This document shows, piece after piece, positions 54,601 through 62,584 of a stretch of 64,000 nucleotides of DNA. The first letter of the stretch is position 1, and each line of letters begins with the position of its first letter. The position numbers and the translations under genes were made by a program. This DNA is from Melioribacteraceae bacterium. Lineage in GTDB: Bacteria; Bacteroidota; Ignavibacteria; Ignavibacteriales; Melioribacteraceae. The stretch lies in the NCBI GenBank assembly GCA_022181065.1, contig BQMY01000081.1, forward strand, positions 42,973-106,972. Reading direction: 5' to 3'. The notes beneath the pieces were generated by a model that made no database searches, had not been told where the DNA came from, and worked only from the letters and a program-made list of their open reading frames with translations.

Positions 54601-55475
54601 ATTTCTCTCTGAAAAATGATCTTATCAAGTCGATGGGTGAATTTGAAAAATTTAGTGAGGCGGTACGAACGCTTAATGAAATTGTCAAGCAGAAATTTGA
54701 ACCTCGTAAAAACATAAAATATAACAATGCCGCGAAAAGTATCCTGCTGAATGAACATTCCAGCTACAGGGAAAAGAGCGTTTTATATATGTGGTATCTT
54801 GCTGTCTCAGAGCTGAAGTTTATGTTTGGCGAAGAGAAACTCAACAAAAGTAACTATGTTTCCGCGCTGCTCCTTGATTATCCTTCTGAAAAGATACTTG
54901 CCCACCTTGGTAGAGGTGAATATGAAGTTTTCCTTGATAAAACTTTGTTAAATATCCTGCTCGAAAACGAAGAGAAACTATTTGACCTTTCGGGTGATGC
55001 AATTACCGAAGTTGAGGATTCTGAAAAGTCGATTAAAGAATTCATACGTGAACATAAACGTGAGCTGATAGAGCAACTTCTGGAGAATGAATATGTAAAA
55101 ACATACATCGGTGTAAATTATTATGAGGGTGTCTGGTATTACAGCAAGGAAAATTTCGAGGAGTTGCTCAACTGGATATTTACACTAACATCCATAAAAT
55201 ATATTGTTTTACGCGATGCTGAAATTGAAAAACAGAAAAAAGCGAAAGCCTCTCGCAAATCGAAACAGCAATTAATTCCATTGCAGGAGAAAATACTTAA
55301 AGCGTATTTTGTGATAGATTATCTCAAAGCTGTATCAAAGCGGTCAGGTTATAAACTGGAAGTATTCAAGGAAAAAATTGCGGAATCCAAACCGAAGGTG
55401 AAAATTATCCCGTCTGAATCTTCTGTACCTGTTGAGCGGGAAGAGACTGAGAAGAAAGCTAAAAAGAAAAAATAA
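51687..55475 (+). CDS. Large alpha-amylase family (GH13-like) protein
   Basis: A 1262-residue protein without a signal peptide, so probably cytoplasmic. Residues ~1-310 form an N-terminal extension of unknown fold. A GH13-like TIM barrel spans ~340-840: region I LASDMVPNHTG, the nucleophile D558 in IIRFDAAMTL, the acid E623 in LLLAEAFWLLE and the third carboxylate D684. At the last site the usual N-H-D reads N-P-D. The C-terminal ~400 residues are helical, without known fold, and end in a Lys/Glu-rich tail. It likely acts on alpha-glucans or a related sugar polymer, or is a maltosyl-transfer type enzyme; the exact reaction is open. It has its own promoter and stands alone. Confidence 0.82.
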   Translation: MLLELRWFQPSASYENKSFPTFEFHIAKEIRKKYRVAEELFTSTGNIVFANHSQVRVFVQRVNKDRDENNKVTPGEINAFGLMDEIFHFIFREYELNENPGVMGRAVKNLNQEFGEEEVFKLFSEFVMLYPPLEVYKGRMSVMQYLNGFSENRSNMDITLEEMILVHFSNFNSANRRIKEFFDEDYFTNKKLYNEVIEAADEFFQEENPFGPDGQDIFQLFRTPILTNPEDLGAQLDYILNRWKLVILDKFSRRILTGKDLMREDIRFESFGNTGGGGGSAPTVVPQYKGKIEKTDSFILGKSLYNYAGESHQDYEEPEQFTPDTDWMPRVVLLAKNAYVWLDQLSKEYKREIRTLDQVPDEELDKLARWNFTGLWLIGLWERSTASKRIKHIMGNIDAAASAYSLYDYTIAHDLGGEAAYDNLNERAKKRGLRLASDMVPNHTGIYSKWVTEHPEYFVQSYSSPFPNYTFTGENLSEDPNYQIRIEDGYFRHSDAAVVFQRIDNRTGETVYMYHGNDGTNMPWNDTAQLDMLKPEVREAVIQKIFDVARRFSIIRFDAAMTLTKRHFSRLWYPQPGLGGDIPSRADYSMTREEFDSKFPVEFWREVVDRINEELPETLLLAEAFWLLEGYFVRSLGMHRVYNSAFMNMMMREENDKYRDLITNTLEFEPEILKRYVNFMSNPDEETAVKQFGSDDKYFGVLILMVTLPGLPMFAHGQIEGYTEKYGMEYKRSYYKETPHQWLIERHEREIFPLTRRRYLFSPVDDFWFFDFIDNHGEVNENVFAYTNMTGGERALIFYNNKFDSAMGRIYRSTPKLVPQPGGEKAAKTVSLAEALKISGDKDVYYIYRNHIKGKEYLLPGKEIYKNGFYLELGAFKYVVLTDFREVHDTHGDYEKLYKKIRNSGVDSIKRELDEMRLHPVHQAFENLFADKAPDVFVENYITFNPEAKRDKTNIKFVFNKYHYLLNTVKHHFSLKNDLIKSMGEFEKFSEAVRTLNEIVKQKFEPRKNIKYNNAAKSILLNEHSSYREKSVLYMWYLAVSELKFMFGEEKLNKSNYVSALLLDYPSEKILAHLGRGEYEVFLDKTLLNILLENEEKLFDLSGDAITEVEDSEKSIKEFIREHKRELIEQLLENEYVKTYIGVNYYEGVWYYSKENFEELLNWIFTLTSIKYIVLRDAEIEKQKKAKASRKSKQQLIPLQEKILKAYFVIDYLKAVSKRSGYKLEVFKEKIAESKPKVKIIPSESSVPVEREETEKKAKKKK

Positions 55476-55509
55476 GCTTGGATCCGGGAGCGATTTCTGA
55501 GGATTAATG

Positions 55510-55835
55510 TGAAAAACGGTTGAAACCGTTAGACTCTCGCAATGTGTACAAGAGCCGCACGACTGAAATCGTGGGTTAATGAGAGGCAATAGAGTGTCGT
55601 TAATGCGGGTTTGCGTTTAAGTCCTCCGCTCCAATCACGAGCGCGGCTAAGAATAAATATTTTATCCATTAGATTATGTAATTTAAAAGTAGCTAATAGA
55701 ACAGATTATTCCATCAATACTGGATTTCAAAAGAGATTGACCCGCGATTTTAATCGTGGGTTTCGACTATCCGCTCAATGCACTCAACCGTTTCAACGGT
55801 TTACCAATCTAAAAAAGGTTGAAACCGTTCGAGAT
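55510..55835 (+). repeat. REP-like element pair, second locus
   Basis: The opening element (AACGGTTGAAACCGTT at 55515-55530 and CACGACTGAAATCGTG about 30 bases later) and the closing element (GCGATTTTAATCGTGGGTT at 55744-55762, then AACCGTTTCAACGGTT to 55802) enclose ~155 unrelated bases. A further decayed AGGTTGAAACCGTT follows at 55816. This is the same architecture and orientation as the units at 46158-47971, with a different central filling and several decayed arms. Confidence 0.8.
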
Positions 55836-55863
55836 TGTTGAAAAACCAGGGTGTTGATTTCTC

Positions 55864-56021
55864 GTCCCCCCTTACGCCTGAGGCGCACAGGTTTGAAGGG
55901 GGAAATCACTCCGCCAACGGCGGATTTTGTGATGGGGGATGACCAAAAGTCACAAAAAATGCAATAAATCATCCTCCGTCTTTCGACTACCGTCGAAATC
56001 CACCTCCTTCAGAAGGAGGAC
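55864..56021 (+). repeat. Palindrome cassette, copy 2
   Basis: Same order of hairpins as copy 1 at 48004-48140 and same orientation. Differences are confined to hairpin interiors. The CCCCCTT/TGAAGGGGG stem has an insert containing CGCCTGAGGCG, and the ATCAC/GTGAT stem encloses TCCGCCAACGGCGGA instead of the copy-1 loop. 55966-56021 is 55/56 identical to copy 1. It ends the 654-base gap between the amylase-family gene and the amidohydrolase gene; I see no gene in that gap. Confidence 0.8.
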
Positions 56022-56129
56022 TTTTAAAACGAGCAGATTTCCCAGGGGTCAAAAGTCCTTCCCTTTTTACACAGCGTGGGTTAATAAGAGGCTCCAAACT
56101 TATATCTTGATTTTAAAATAATAATATAC

Positions 56130-57737
56130 TTACTGATCCCTTTTATACACTACTTCACCATCAAAGATGGTTTCTACAACTTTTACATTACTGATCTCAG
56201 CTGCTGGAATTTCGAAAATATTTTTATCAAGAATCACAAAATCGGCGAATTTGCCAGGTTCTATACTCCCCAAAGTATTCTCATTATATGCGGCGTAAGC
56301 CCCTTCGATAGTGTATGCGCGAACGGCATCCAAAACGGTAATTATTTCTGAGGGATTTAATCCATCGGGATATCTGCTCTCTTTTGTATCCCGTGTAACT
56401 GCAGTATAGATAGCCAAAATCGGGTCGAGTGTAACAATCGGGAAATCAGATCCGAAACAGAGGTGTATATCGTTATCTATAAATGATTTAAATGGATAGG
56501 CGAGCTTCAATCTTTCCGCTCCAACTTTCTCCTCCGCCCAGTCGCCATCATCGTAGAGATGATATGGCTGTGCTGACATAATAATATCTTTACCTTTGCT
56601 ATTGTGAACAAATTCAGGTGAAACATGCTGTGCGTGTTCTATCCTGAACCTGCGGTCACGCGGATTTTTCTTCTCGAGTGTATCATACAATTCTACGAGA
56701 TAATCGTTTGCTGCATCACCAATCGCATGAATAGTAAGCTGAAATCCTGCTTGGTCGATTTCCAAGGCTTTTTTAACCAATTCGCCGTTTTTGATTATTG
56801 CGGTAGGGAAACCTTTATTTTCAGGATTGTCGGAGTATGGCTCGTTAAACCATGCAGTTCCCGCACCGAGTGAACCATCTGAAAAAGCTTTGAATGACCC
56901 GATTTGTAATCTGTCTGATCCAAAATTACCACAGAATCCACTTTTTATTATATTATCAAAAGAGTTCAGGGGTAATCTTGCGTGAATTCTGCAATTTAAT
57001 TTTCCCTGCTGCTCAAGGCGGGTAAGAGTTTCAAATTGACCCTGATAACAAACATCATGGATTGCTGTTATACCGTGTTCAAGCGCGTGTTCTATAGTTG
57101 TCAGGACAGCCTTTTTCTTTTCTTCCATTGTTGGAGCAGGGAAATGCTCTCTGACTATATCGATTGCCTCATCGTAAAGGAGTCCGTTAAGTTTTCCATC
57201 CGATTCATAATGCCCGAACATACCGTTTGGCGGGTCTTCAACACTCTGTTGTATTCCCGCGAGTTTTAACGCCGCGCTATTGGCAAGCGCAAGATGGGAG
57301 TCCATTCTATAAAGCAATGTCGGGATTGATCCGGTAATGTCATCTATCCAAAATAAATCGGGAAGTTCCGCACCCTTCCAGTTATAGTTCCGCCAATTGT
57401 TTCCGACGATATACTCCGGATTGTGGACTTTGATGTAGTTACTCAAAATCTTCCGGAATCTCTCTTTTGAATCGGCTTCACTCAAATCCAAACTTAATAG
57501 TTTGAATCCCCCCATTTCAATATGCATATGGGCATCTGTGAATCCCGGGAGCATCAGTTTCCCATCGAGATCGATTATTTCGGCATCATCATGTATGAAT
57601 TTTTGAAGTTTTTCATAACCGCCAGCTTTATATATTTTATTACCAATGGTAATTACTGTATCAACAAAATCATTGTTGCTATTAGAGGTGAAAATTACAC
57701 CATTTTTATAAACTTTAGTTTTCATAACGTTATTCAT
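56130..57737 (-). CDS. Metal-dependent amidohydrolase (YtcJ-like)
   Basis: A 535-residue cytoplasmic amidohydrolase of the YtcJ/Amidohydro_3 group. Metal ligands and family motifs: LPGFTDAHMHIEMGG with HxH, HDVCYQGQFETL, IHAIGDAANDYLV, RIEHAQHVSPE and CFGSDFPI, and a C-terminal GSIEPGKFADFVILDKN that closes the composite beta domain. Such enzymes hydrolyse amide or ester bonds of small molecules; the substrate is unknown. The start is uncertain: ATG at 57737 or 57725. The open frame extends to a TTG at 57776, but that adds residues outside the family. Neither ATG has a strong ribosome binding site. Divergent from the GH18-like gene. Confidence 0.83.
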   Translation of the reverse strand: MNNVMKTKVYKNGVIFTSNSNNDFVDTVITIGNKIYKAGGYEKLQKFIHDDAEIIDLDGKLMLPGFTDAHMHIEMGGFKLLSLDLSEADSKERFRKILSNYIKVHNPEYIVGNNWRNYNWKGAELPDLFWIDDITGSIPTLLYRMDSHLALANSAALKLAGIQQSVEDPPNGMFGHYESDGKLNGLLYDEAIDIVREHFPAPTMEEKKKAVLTTIEHALEHGITAIHDVCYQGQFETLTRLEQQGKLNCRIHARLPLNSFDNIIKSGFCGNFGSDRLQIGSFKAFSDGSLGAGTAWFNEPYSDNPENKGFPTAIIKNGELVKKALEIDQAGFQLTIHAIGDAANDYLVELYDTLEKKNPRDRRFRIEHAQHVSPEFVHNSKGKDIIMSAQPYHLYDDGDWAEEKVGAERLKLAYPFKSFIDNDIHLCFGSDFPIVTLDPILAIYTAVTRDTKESRYPDGLNPSEIITVLDAVRAYTIEGAYAAYNENTLGSIEPGKFADFVILDKNIFEIPAAEISNVKVVETIFDGEVVYKRDQ

Positions 57738-57862
57738 TTTTGCGCCAATTATAACCAATTTAAGTCGGTTGCGCAAACCGAACTTAATAAAATAAGTTAC
57801 TTCTGTTCCGTTTAATATTTGTCAGATTATCCGTAAATTACATAATTAAACTAAAAGGGAAA

Positions 57863-60331
57863 ATGATGAAGCAGTTAATCCGACCGTTACTGCTGATTCT
57901 TTTTGTGATTCCGGGTTTGTTGACCGCACAGGAAGATTTCAGCATACATAAATTACACAGCGAACTTTACGGCATCGAGGAAGATGTACCCTCACGATTT
58001 AGTGCGGAAGATGAAATTATACCACTGACCCCTCGTAGTGAAAGTGAATTAAACAAGGTAGTTTTTGGGTTTTTACCCGACTGGGAGTATCTGAATGGTC
58101 ATCATCAGAGTATGGATTACAATCTGCTGACTCACGTCGCGTGTTTCGACTTTATGGTGAGCGCTGACGGTTCAATGACAAACCCCGCCGGCTGGCCCTG
58201 GAATGATGTTATAAATACCGCCCATACTAATGGAGTGAAAGTAATTCTAACTGCTGTAACCTTTGACAATGATATTATCAGAGCCCTTATAGACAATTCT
58301 ACTGCAAGGGCAACCTTATTCCAGAATATTAAAACACGAATTGAAACCTACAATCTTGATGGTGTAAATATAGATTTTGAAGCACTTTATTCTGCTGACA
58401 AGGGAGACCGGATAAATGGTTTCATGGCAGAACTGACAAGTTTCATACATACAGAACTCCCCGGAAAGGAAGTTTCCTTTGCCTCCCCCGCGATTAACTG
58501 GGGTGACCACTGGAAATTTGACGGACTCGCGGCAGCATGTGATTATTTGTTTATAATGGGATATAGTTTTGCAGGTGAATGGAGCAGTGTTACGAGTCCG
58601 AACGCGCCAATTACGGGTACCACCTACACTATCAGCAATACTATTTATACTCAGTATGCCAGTGTGTTGAACACTTTTCCTGAGAAACTTATCCTCGGCA
58701 CACCTTATTACGGATTGAGATGGCAGACCGAAACCGAATATGAAAATAGTGATATAGTTGATTTTGTGAACTCCCCAAGAATATCTAATTCGTATTCCGA
58801 AATTGGTACGTATGGCAGAAAGTGGTCAACAAAGTATAAAAACAGTTGGTACAACTATTACAATAATGGTTGGTATCAGGTGTGGTATGATGATGTTGAA
58901 ACAATGGCTTACAAGTATGATATCGTCAATACTGAAAATTTGATGGGAACCGGTATGTGGGCTCTTGGCTATGATCATGGTCGCTCGGAAATGTGGGCGT
59001 TGCTCGATACCAAATTTGGTACCGGACAAAGCGTACCGCCGTCAACACCGGGCTATTTTTACGCTGAAGGTTTAAGTGGAATGATCAACATAGAATCTGA
59101 AAAACCGGCAAGTGCCTATTCCTTCAAGATTTATTATCAAAAAGCCGGCGATACTGAATGGGATTCGGTAGTTACTACAGCCGGTGGAGCCGCGGTTCAC
59201 GGATTACAATCAGACGCTATATATTATCTTAAGATTGAGGCGGGCAACGCAGCGGGATATTCAAAGGCTACGGAAACACTCTCGGCAATCCCGGCAGGAA
59301 TAAGCAACAGGGTATTGCTTGTGAACGGATTTGATCGTGAAATTGGTGATGACAATACACACGATTTTGTGAAATACTACTCTGCTGCTTTGCGTTACAA
59401 CAATTACGGTTATTCTTCCGCGTCAAATGAAGCTGTAATAAACGGACTCGTGGATATCAACACTTACAAAACTGTTATCTGGATTTTGGGTGAAGAAAGT
59501 ACGGTTGATGATACCTTCAATCCAATTGAAATAGAGATTGTGAAAGAGTATTTGCAGCAGGGGGGAAACCTCTTTGTGTCGGGTGCTGAAATCGGGTGGG
59601 ATATCGGCAGACCCGGTTATTCCACAAATGACGAGATTGAGTTTTATAATAATTTCCTGAAAGCTGAGTATGTTGAAGACGCGCCAAATGATGAATCATC
59701 CACCTATTACGATATTACTCCCGAAGAAGGAATGTTCGGAAATGTACTTCCATTTTCATTCGATGATGGAACAAATGGGTCGTATGATGTTGAATATCCT
59801 GACGCGATTAGGGGCATAAATGGCGGTGTTAACGTACTACGTTACAGTAATACCAATCCCGATTCTGCCGGGTATGCGGGAGTGGCGTACGAGGGAATGT
59901 TCCCCGATGGTACTATTCCGGGACGTGTGGTCTATTTCGGATTTCCGTTCGAAACAATTTATGATTCCCTTGCGAGGCACGACTTGATGCGGGAAATTAT
60001 GACATTTTTCTCAACTCCAACCGGACTGGAAGAAGGTGCATCTCTAATTGCGGGAGATTTCAGGCTATTGGGTAATTATCCAAATCCGTTCAATCCCGAA
60101 ACAAAAATTGAATTTATGGCACCTGAGCAGAGCAGCATATCTATTGATATTTTTAATACGCTTGGGCAGAAAGTTGATGAAATTAAAAACTATGAAGCGT
60201 TCCAGGGCAGGAACAGCGTTTCATGGAAACCGGCACAAAATCTTTCGAGCGGTGTTTATATCTACTCGATAAGATACAGAAGCGCAAACAGTCAGGGTTC
60301 AGTAGCAGGAAAAATGAATCTTGTAAAATAA
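57863..60331 (+). CDS. Secreted GH18-like glycosidase with T9SS tail
   Basis: An 822-residue exported protein. Signal peptide 1-22. A GH18 domain (~65-385) begins VVFGFLPDWEYLNG and holds the catalytic motif D166-G-V-N-I-D171-F-E173; the usual third Asp of the family motif is Asn169, while the acid E173 is kept. An Fn3-like segment follows (~390-470). Then comes a ~230-residue domain starting VLLVNGFDREIGDDNTHD with VIWILGEESTVDDTF and GGNLFVSGAEIGWDI, known from Bacteroidota xanthan-lyase and amidase-type secreted proteins. The last ~95 residues are a T9SS type A tail (LLGNYPNPFNPETKIEF). It probably hydrolyses chitin-like or peptidoglycan glycans outside the cell. Twin ATG start with AAGGGAAA upstream. 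Confidence 0.87.
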   Translation: MMKQLIRPLLLILFVIPGLLTAQEDFSIHKLHSELYGIEEDVPSRFSAEDEIIPLTPRSESELNKVVFGFLPDWEYLNGHHQSMDYNLLTHVACFDFMVSADGSMTNPAGWPWNDVINTAHTNGVKVILTAVTFDNDIIRALIDNSTARATLFQNIKTRIETYNLDGVNIDFEALYSADKGDRINGFMAELTSFIHTELPGKEVSFASPAINWGDHWKFDGLAAACDYLFIMGYSFAGEWSSVTSPNAPITGTTYTISNTIYTQYASVLNTFPEKLILGTPYYGLRWQTETEYENSDIVDFVNSPRISNSYSEIGTYGRKWSTKYKNSWYNYYNNGWYQVWYDDVETMAYKYDIVNTENLMGTGMWALGYDHGRSEMWALLDTKFGTGQSVPPSTPGYFYAEGLSGMINIESEKPASAYSFKIYYQKAGDTEWDSVVTTAGGAAVHGLQSDAIYYLKIEAGNAAGYSKATETLSAIPAGISNRVLLVNGFDREIGDDNTHDFVKYYSAALRYNNYGYSSASNEAVINGLVDINTYKTVIWILGEESTVDDTFNPIEIEIVKEYLQQGGNLFVSGAEIGWDIGRPGYSTNDEIEFYNNFLKAEYVEDAPNDESSTYYDITPEEGMFGNVLPFSFDDGTNGSYDVEYPDAIRGINGGVNVLRYSNTNPDSAGYAGVAYEGMFPDGTIPGRVVYFGFPFETIYDSLARHDLMREIMTFFSTPTGLEEGASLIAGDFRLLGNYPNPFNPETKIEFMAPEQSSISIDIFNTLGQKVDEIKNYEAFQGRNSVSWKPAQNLSSGVYIYSIRYRSANSQGSVAGKMNLVK

Positions 60332-60356
60332 ATACCGACCAAATGTAAGGAGTATT

Positions 60357-61778
60357 ATGAAAAGTATTCTGGCACTATTTATAATTGCAGGAACAATACT
60401 TATGGCGCAGGAAAAATTTGCTGATATCAAGGGTGAAATTCAGCAGGGTAACTTCAAAAAAGCAGCAAAGCTCATTGAGCTTAAATTGAATGATAATTCT
60501 CTTTCCGAACTCGACAAACTTGATCTGAAGTTTGAGCTTGAAAGAATGGACAGAATCAGAAAAGATTTCAGGAAAACCGAGCAGGATGTTCTCGATTATG
60601 TGAAAAAGTATTATCCCGATGCAGATGGGTCAACTTTGGAAAAATATGAGCAGGATGGTTCTCTTGAGTACAAAATTATTGACGGTGAGAAACTCTATTT
60701 TAACCGTAGTCACGCAAATCTTTTCAGGATCAACAAAGAAGCAAAGGCTAAAAAAGAAGAAGTTGACGGAGTAAAAAAAGACGGACTTGATGAATTCCTT
60801 GAAGGGTATCTTCCGGGAGTTGTAAAAGAGATTAAGGAAACAGGTGAAAATTTTGTAAAACCGGTTAAAATCAATCTTGATTATACTATTACAGTTGACG
60901 CTGACGTTGTACCTGATGGTGAGATGATTCGCTGCTGGATGCCGTTCCCGAGAGAAGGGCATGGAAGACAGCAGGATATCAGATTGATTTCCGCAAACAG
61001 TGATGAATATATTATTGCTGATAACAATAATATGCAGCGTACCATCTATATGGAAAAACCTTCGGTTGCGGGTGAGAAGACCATTTTTAACATAAAGATG
61101 GAATACACCGGAAAAAACGAGTGGTATGATATTGATCCGGATAAGGTTGGTGATTACGATAAATCTTCTGATATGTACCAGCACTATACCTCGGAAAGAG
61201 CACCACATATTCTTTTTACCGATGAAATTAAAAAACTCTCTGAAGAGATCGTAGGCGATGAAACCAATCCTTATCTCATTGCAAAAAAAATATTTACATG
61301 GATTAACAACAATATCCCATGGGCAGGCGCGCGTGAGTATTCCACAATACGTAACATTTCTCAATATTGTGTAACTCGTGGTCATGGAGATTGCGGTATT
61401 AAAACTCTTACTTTTATGACTTTATGCCGATATTATGGCATCCCGACAAGGTGGCAATCCGGATGGATGCTTCAGCCTGGTCAGACTAATCTGCACGACT
61501 GGGGACAGTTTTACCTTGAGGGATACGGCTGGGTGCCTGTCGATCAATCTTTTGGAATTGTAGATTCTGAAAATGAAGATGTGGCTTATTTCTTTCTCGG
61601 CGGCATGGATGCTTATCGCCTGATTGCCAATGATGATTTTTCCAAACCTTTATTCCCCGCGAAAATCTATCCAAGGAGTGAAACCGTTGATTTTCAGCGT
61701 GGAGAGCTCGAATGGAGAGGGGGTAATCTCTATTTCGACAAGTGGGATTATAATATGAATGTTGAATATTCTGAATAA
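60357..61778 (+). CDS. Exported transglutaminase-like protein
   Basis: A 473-residue protein with signal peptide (1-17, ending ILMAQ). An N-terminal helical, charged region (~20-150) looks TPR-like and coiled. A beta region (~165-265, NLDYTITVDADVVPDGEMIR) precedes the transglutaminase core with the triad C346 (GHGDCGIKTL), H380 (NLHDWGQFYL) and D396 (WVPVDQSFG). Bacterial proteins of this type are usually cysteine proteases or amidases of the envelope. It lies 25 bases after the GH18-like gene with GGAG before its ATG and 11 bases before the M15 gene, so it is mid-operon. Confidence 0.85.
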   Translation: MKSILALFIIAGTILMAQEKFADIKGEIQQGNFKKAAKLIELKLNDNSLSELDKLDLKFELERMDRIRKDFRKTEQDVLDYVKKYYPDADGSTLEKYEQDGSLEYKIIDGEKLYFNRSHANLFRINKEAKAKKEEVDGVKKDGLDEFLEGYLPGVVKEIKETGENFVKPVKINLDYTITVDADVVPDGEMIRCWMPFPREGHGRQQDIRLISANSDEYIIADNNNMQRTIYMEKPSVAGEKTIFNIKMEYTGKNEWYDIDPDKVGDYDKSSDMYQHYTSERAPHILFTDEIKKLSEEIVGDETNPYLIAKKIFTWINNNIPWAGAREYSTIRNISQYCVTRGHGDCGIKTLTFMTLCRYYGIPTRWQSGWMLQPGQTNLHDWGQFYLEGYGWVPVDQSFGIVDSENEDVAYFFLGGMDAYRLIANDDFSKPLFPAKIYPRSETVDFQRGELEWRGGNLYFDKWDYNMNVEYSE

Positions 61779-61789
61779 AGGGGGATTTT

Positions 61790-62584
61790 GTGGAATATAT
61801 TATTGTTGGAATTATAGCGTTAATTATTTCGGTTTTAGGAGCTTTTTATCTTACTGCCTTTAACCGGGAAAAACTAAATTTTTTACATTCCTATATTTTT
61901 GAATCGATATTAAATAAGTGGGACAAAAAACTTAACAGTATGGCAGAGGATGAATGGGTTATCATGGATTATGACTCATTTTTACGTGTGCTAAATCCTC
62001 TGGAAAGGGCTCTGGTCAAACGATTGTATTCAATAAATCCCGCAGAGTTGGGCTTTACCGGTCCGTTTTACTCAAAGGAAAAGCCGGGCAGACTGGTGAA
62101 ACTTGATTCAGTTGAGTTCAAGACATCCGGTAAACCGCGCAGCAGCGGTGTGCAATACTGTCCGGCTCACAGCTATGAAGATTTCAAACAAATGGCGGAA
62201 GATTATTTCAATGAAACCGGAAGAAAAATATTTATAGATTCCGGTTACCGCTCACCCGGCAGACAGGCGTATGTGTTTATCCGAAGTCTTGTTCGTAACA
62301 ACGGATACTCATTAAACAAAACGGCAAAATGGGTCGCGATGCCCGGATTCAGTGAGCATGGATCGCCTGTAAATAACGCCGTTGATATAGCTAATGAAGA
62401 AGGTATAAACGGGTTTAGTGACGATCAGGTGCCTGAGGATTTTGAAAAAACCCCGGAATACGATTGGCTAAGGAAAAACGCGATTAACTACAATTTTTAT
62501 CTTTCTTATCCGCGTGATAATGAGCATGGTGTTGGTTATGAACCCTGGCACTGGCATTGGGAGAAGAAAGGGGGTGAAGCATGA
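61790..62584 (+). CDS. M15/VanY-like D,D-carboxypeptidase
   Basis: A 264-residue membrane-anchored zinc peptidase that starts at GTG (61790) with a run of five G upstream. Transmembrane anchor at ~2-24. The M15B zinc motif SxHxxxxxxxD is S188-E-H190...D199, and the second part is PWHWHWE with H254 and H256. IDSGYRSPGRQAYVF is the usual strand before it. The zinc loop is two or more residues longer than the common SEHQTGLAVD form (SEHGSPVNNAVD). It likely trims D-Ala from peptidoglycan stem peptides. Its stop overlaps the next gene by 4 bases. Confidence 0.87.
   Translation: MEYIIVGIIALIISVLGAFYLTAFNREKLNFLHSYIFESILNKWDKKLNSMAEDEWVIMDYDSFLRVLNPLERALVKRLYSINPAELGFTGPFYSKEKPGRLVKLDSVEFKTSGKPRSSGVQYCPAHSYEDFKQMAEDYFNETGRKIFIDSGYRSPGRQAYVFIRSLVRNNGYSLNKTAKWVAMPGFSEHGSPVNNAVDIANEEGINGFSDDQVPEDFEKTPEYDWLRKNAINYNFYLSYPRDNEHGVGYEPWHWHWEKKGGEA

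Noticed and set aside
47959..56121. ORFs inside the repeats at 47959-48156, 55611-55841 and 55939-56121
   Set aside because: They lie wholly in palindromic repeats, have Pro/Ser/Arg-rich chance translations and no start signals.
60630..61385. A 251-codon minus-strand ORF opposite the transglutaminase gene
   Set aside because: It has Phe/Ile-rich shadow composition with no ribosome binding site, and the plus-strand gene is clear.
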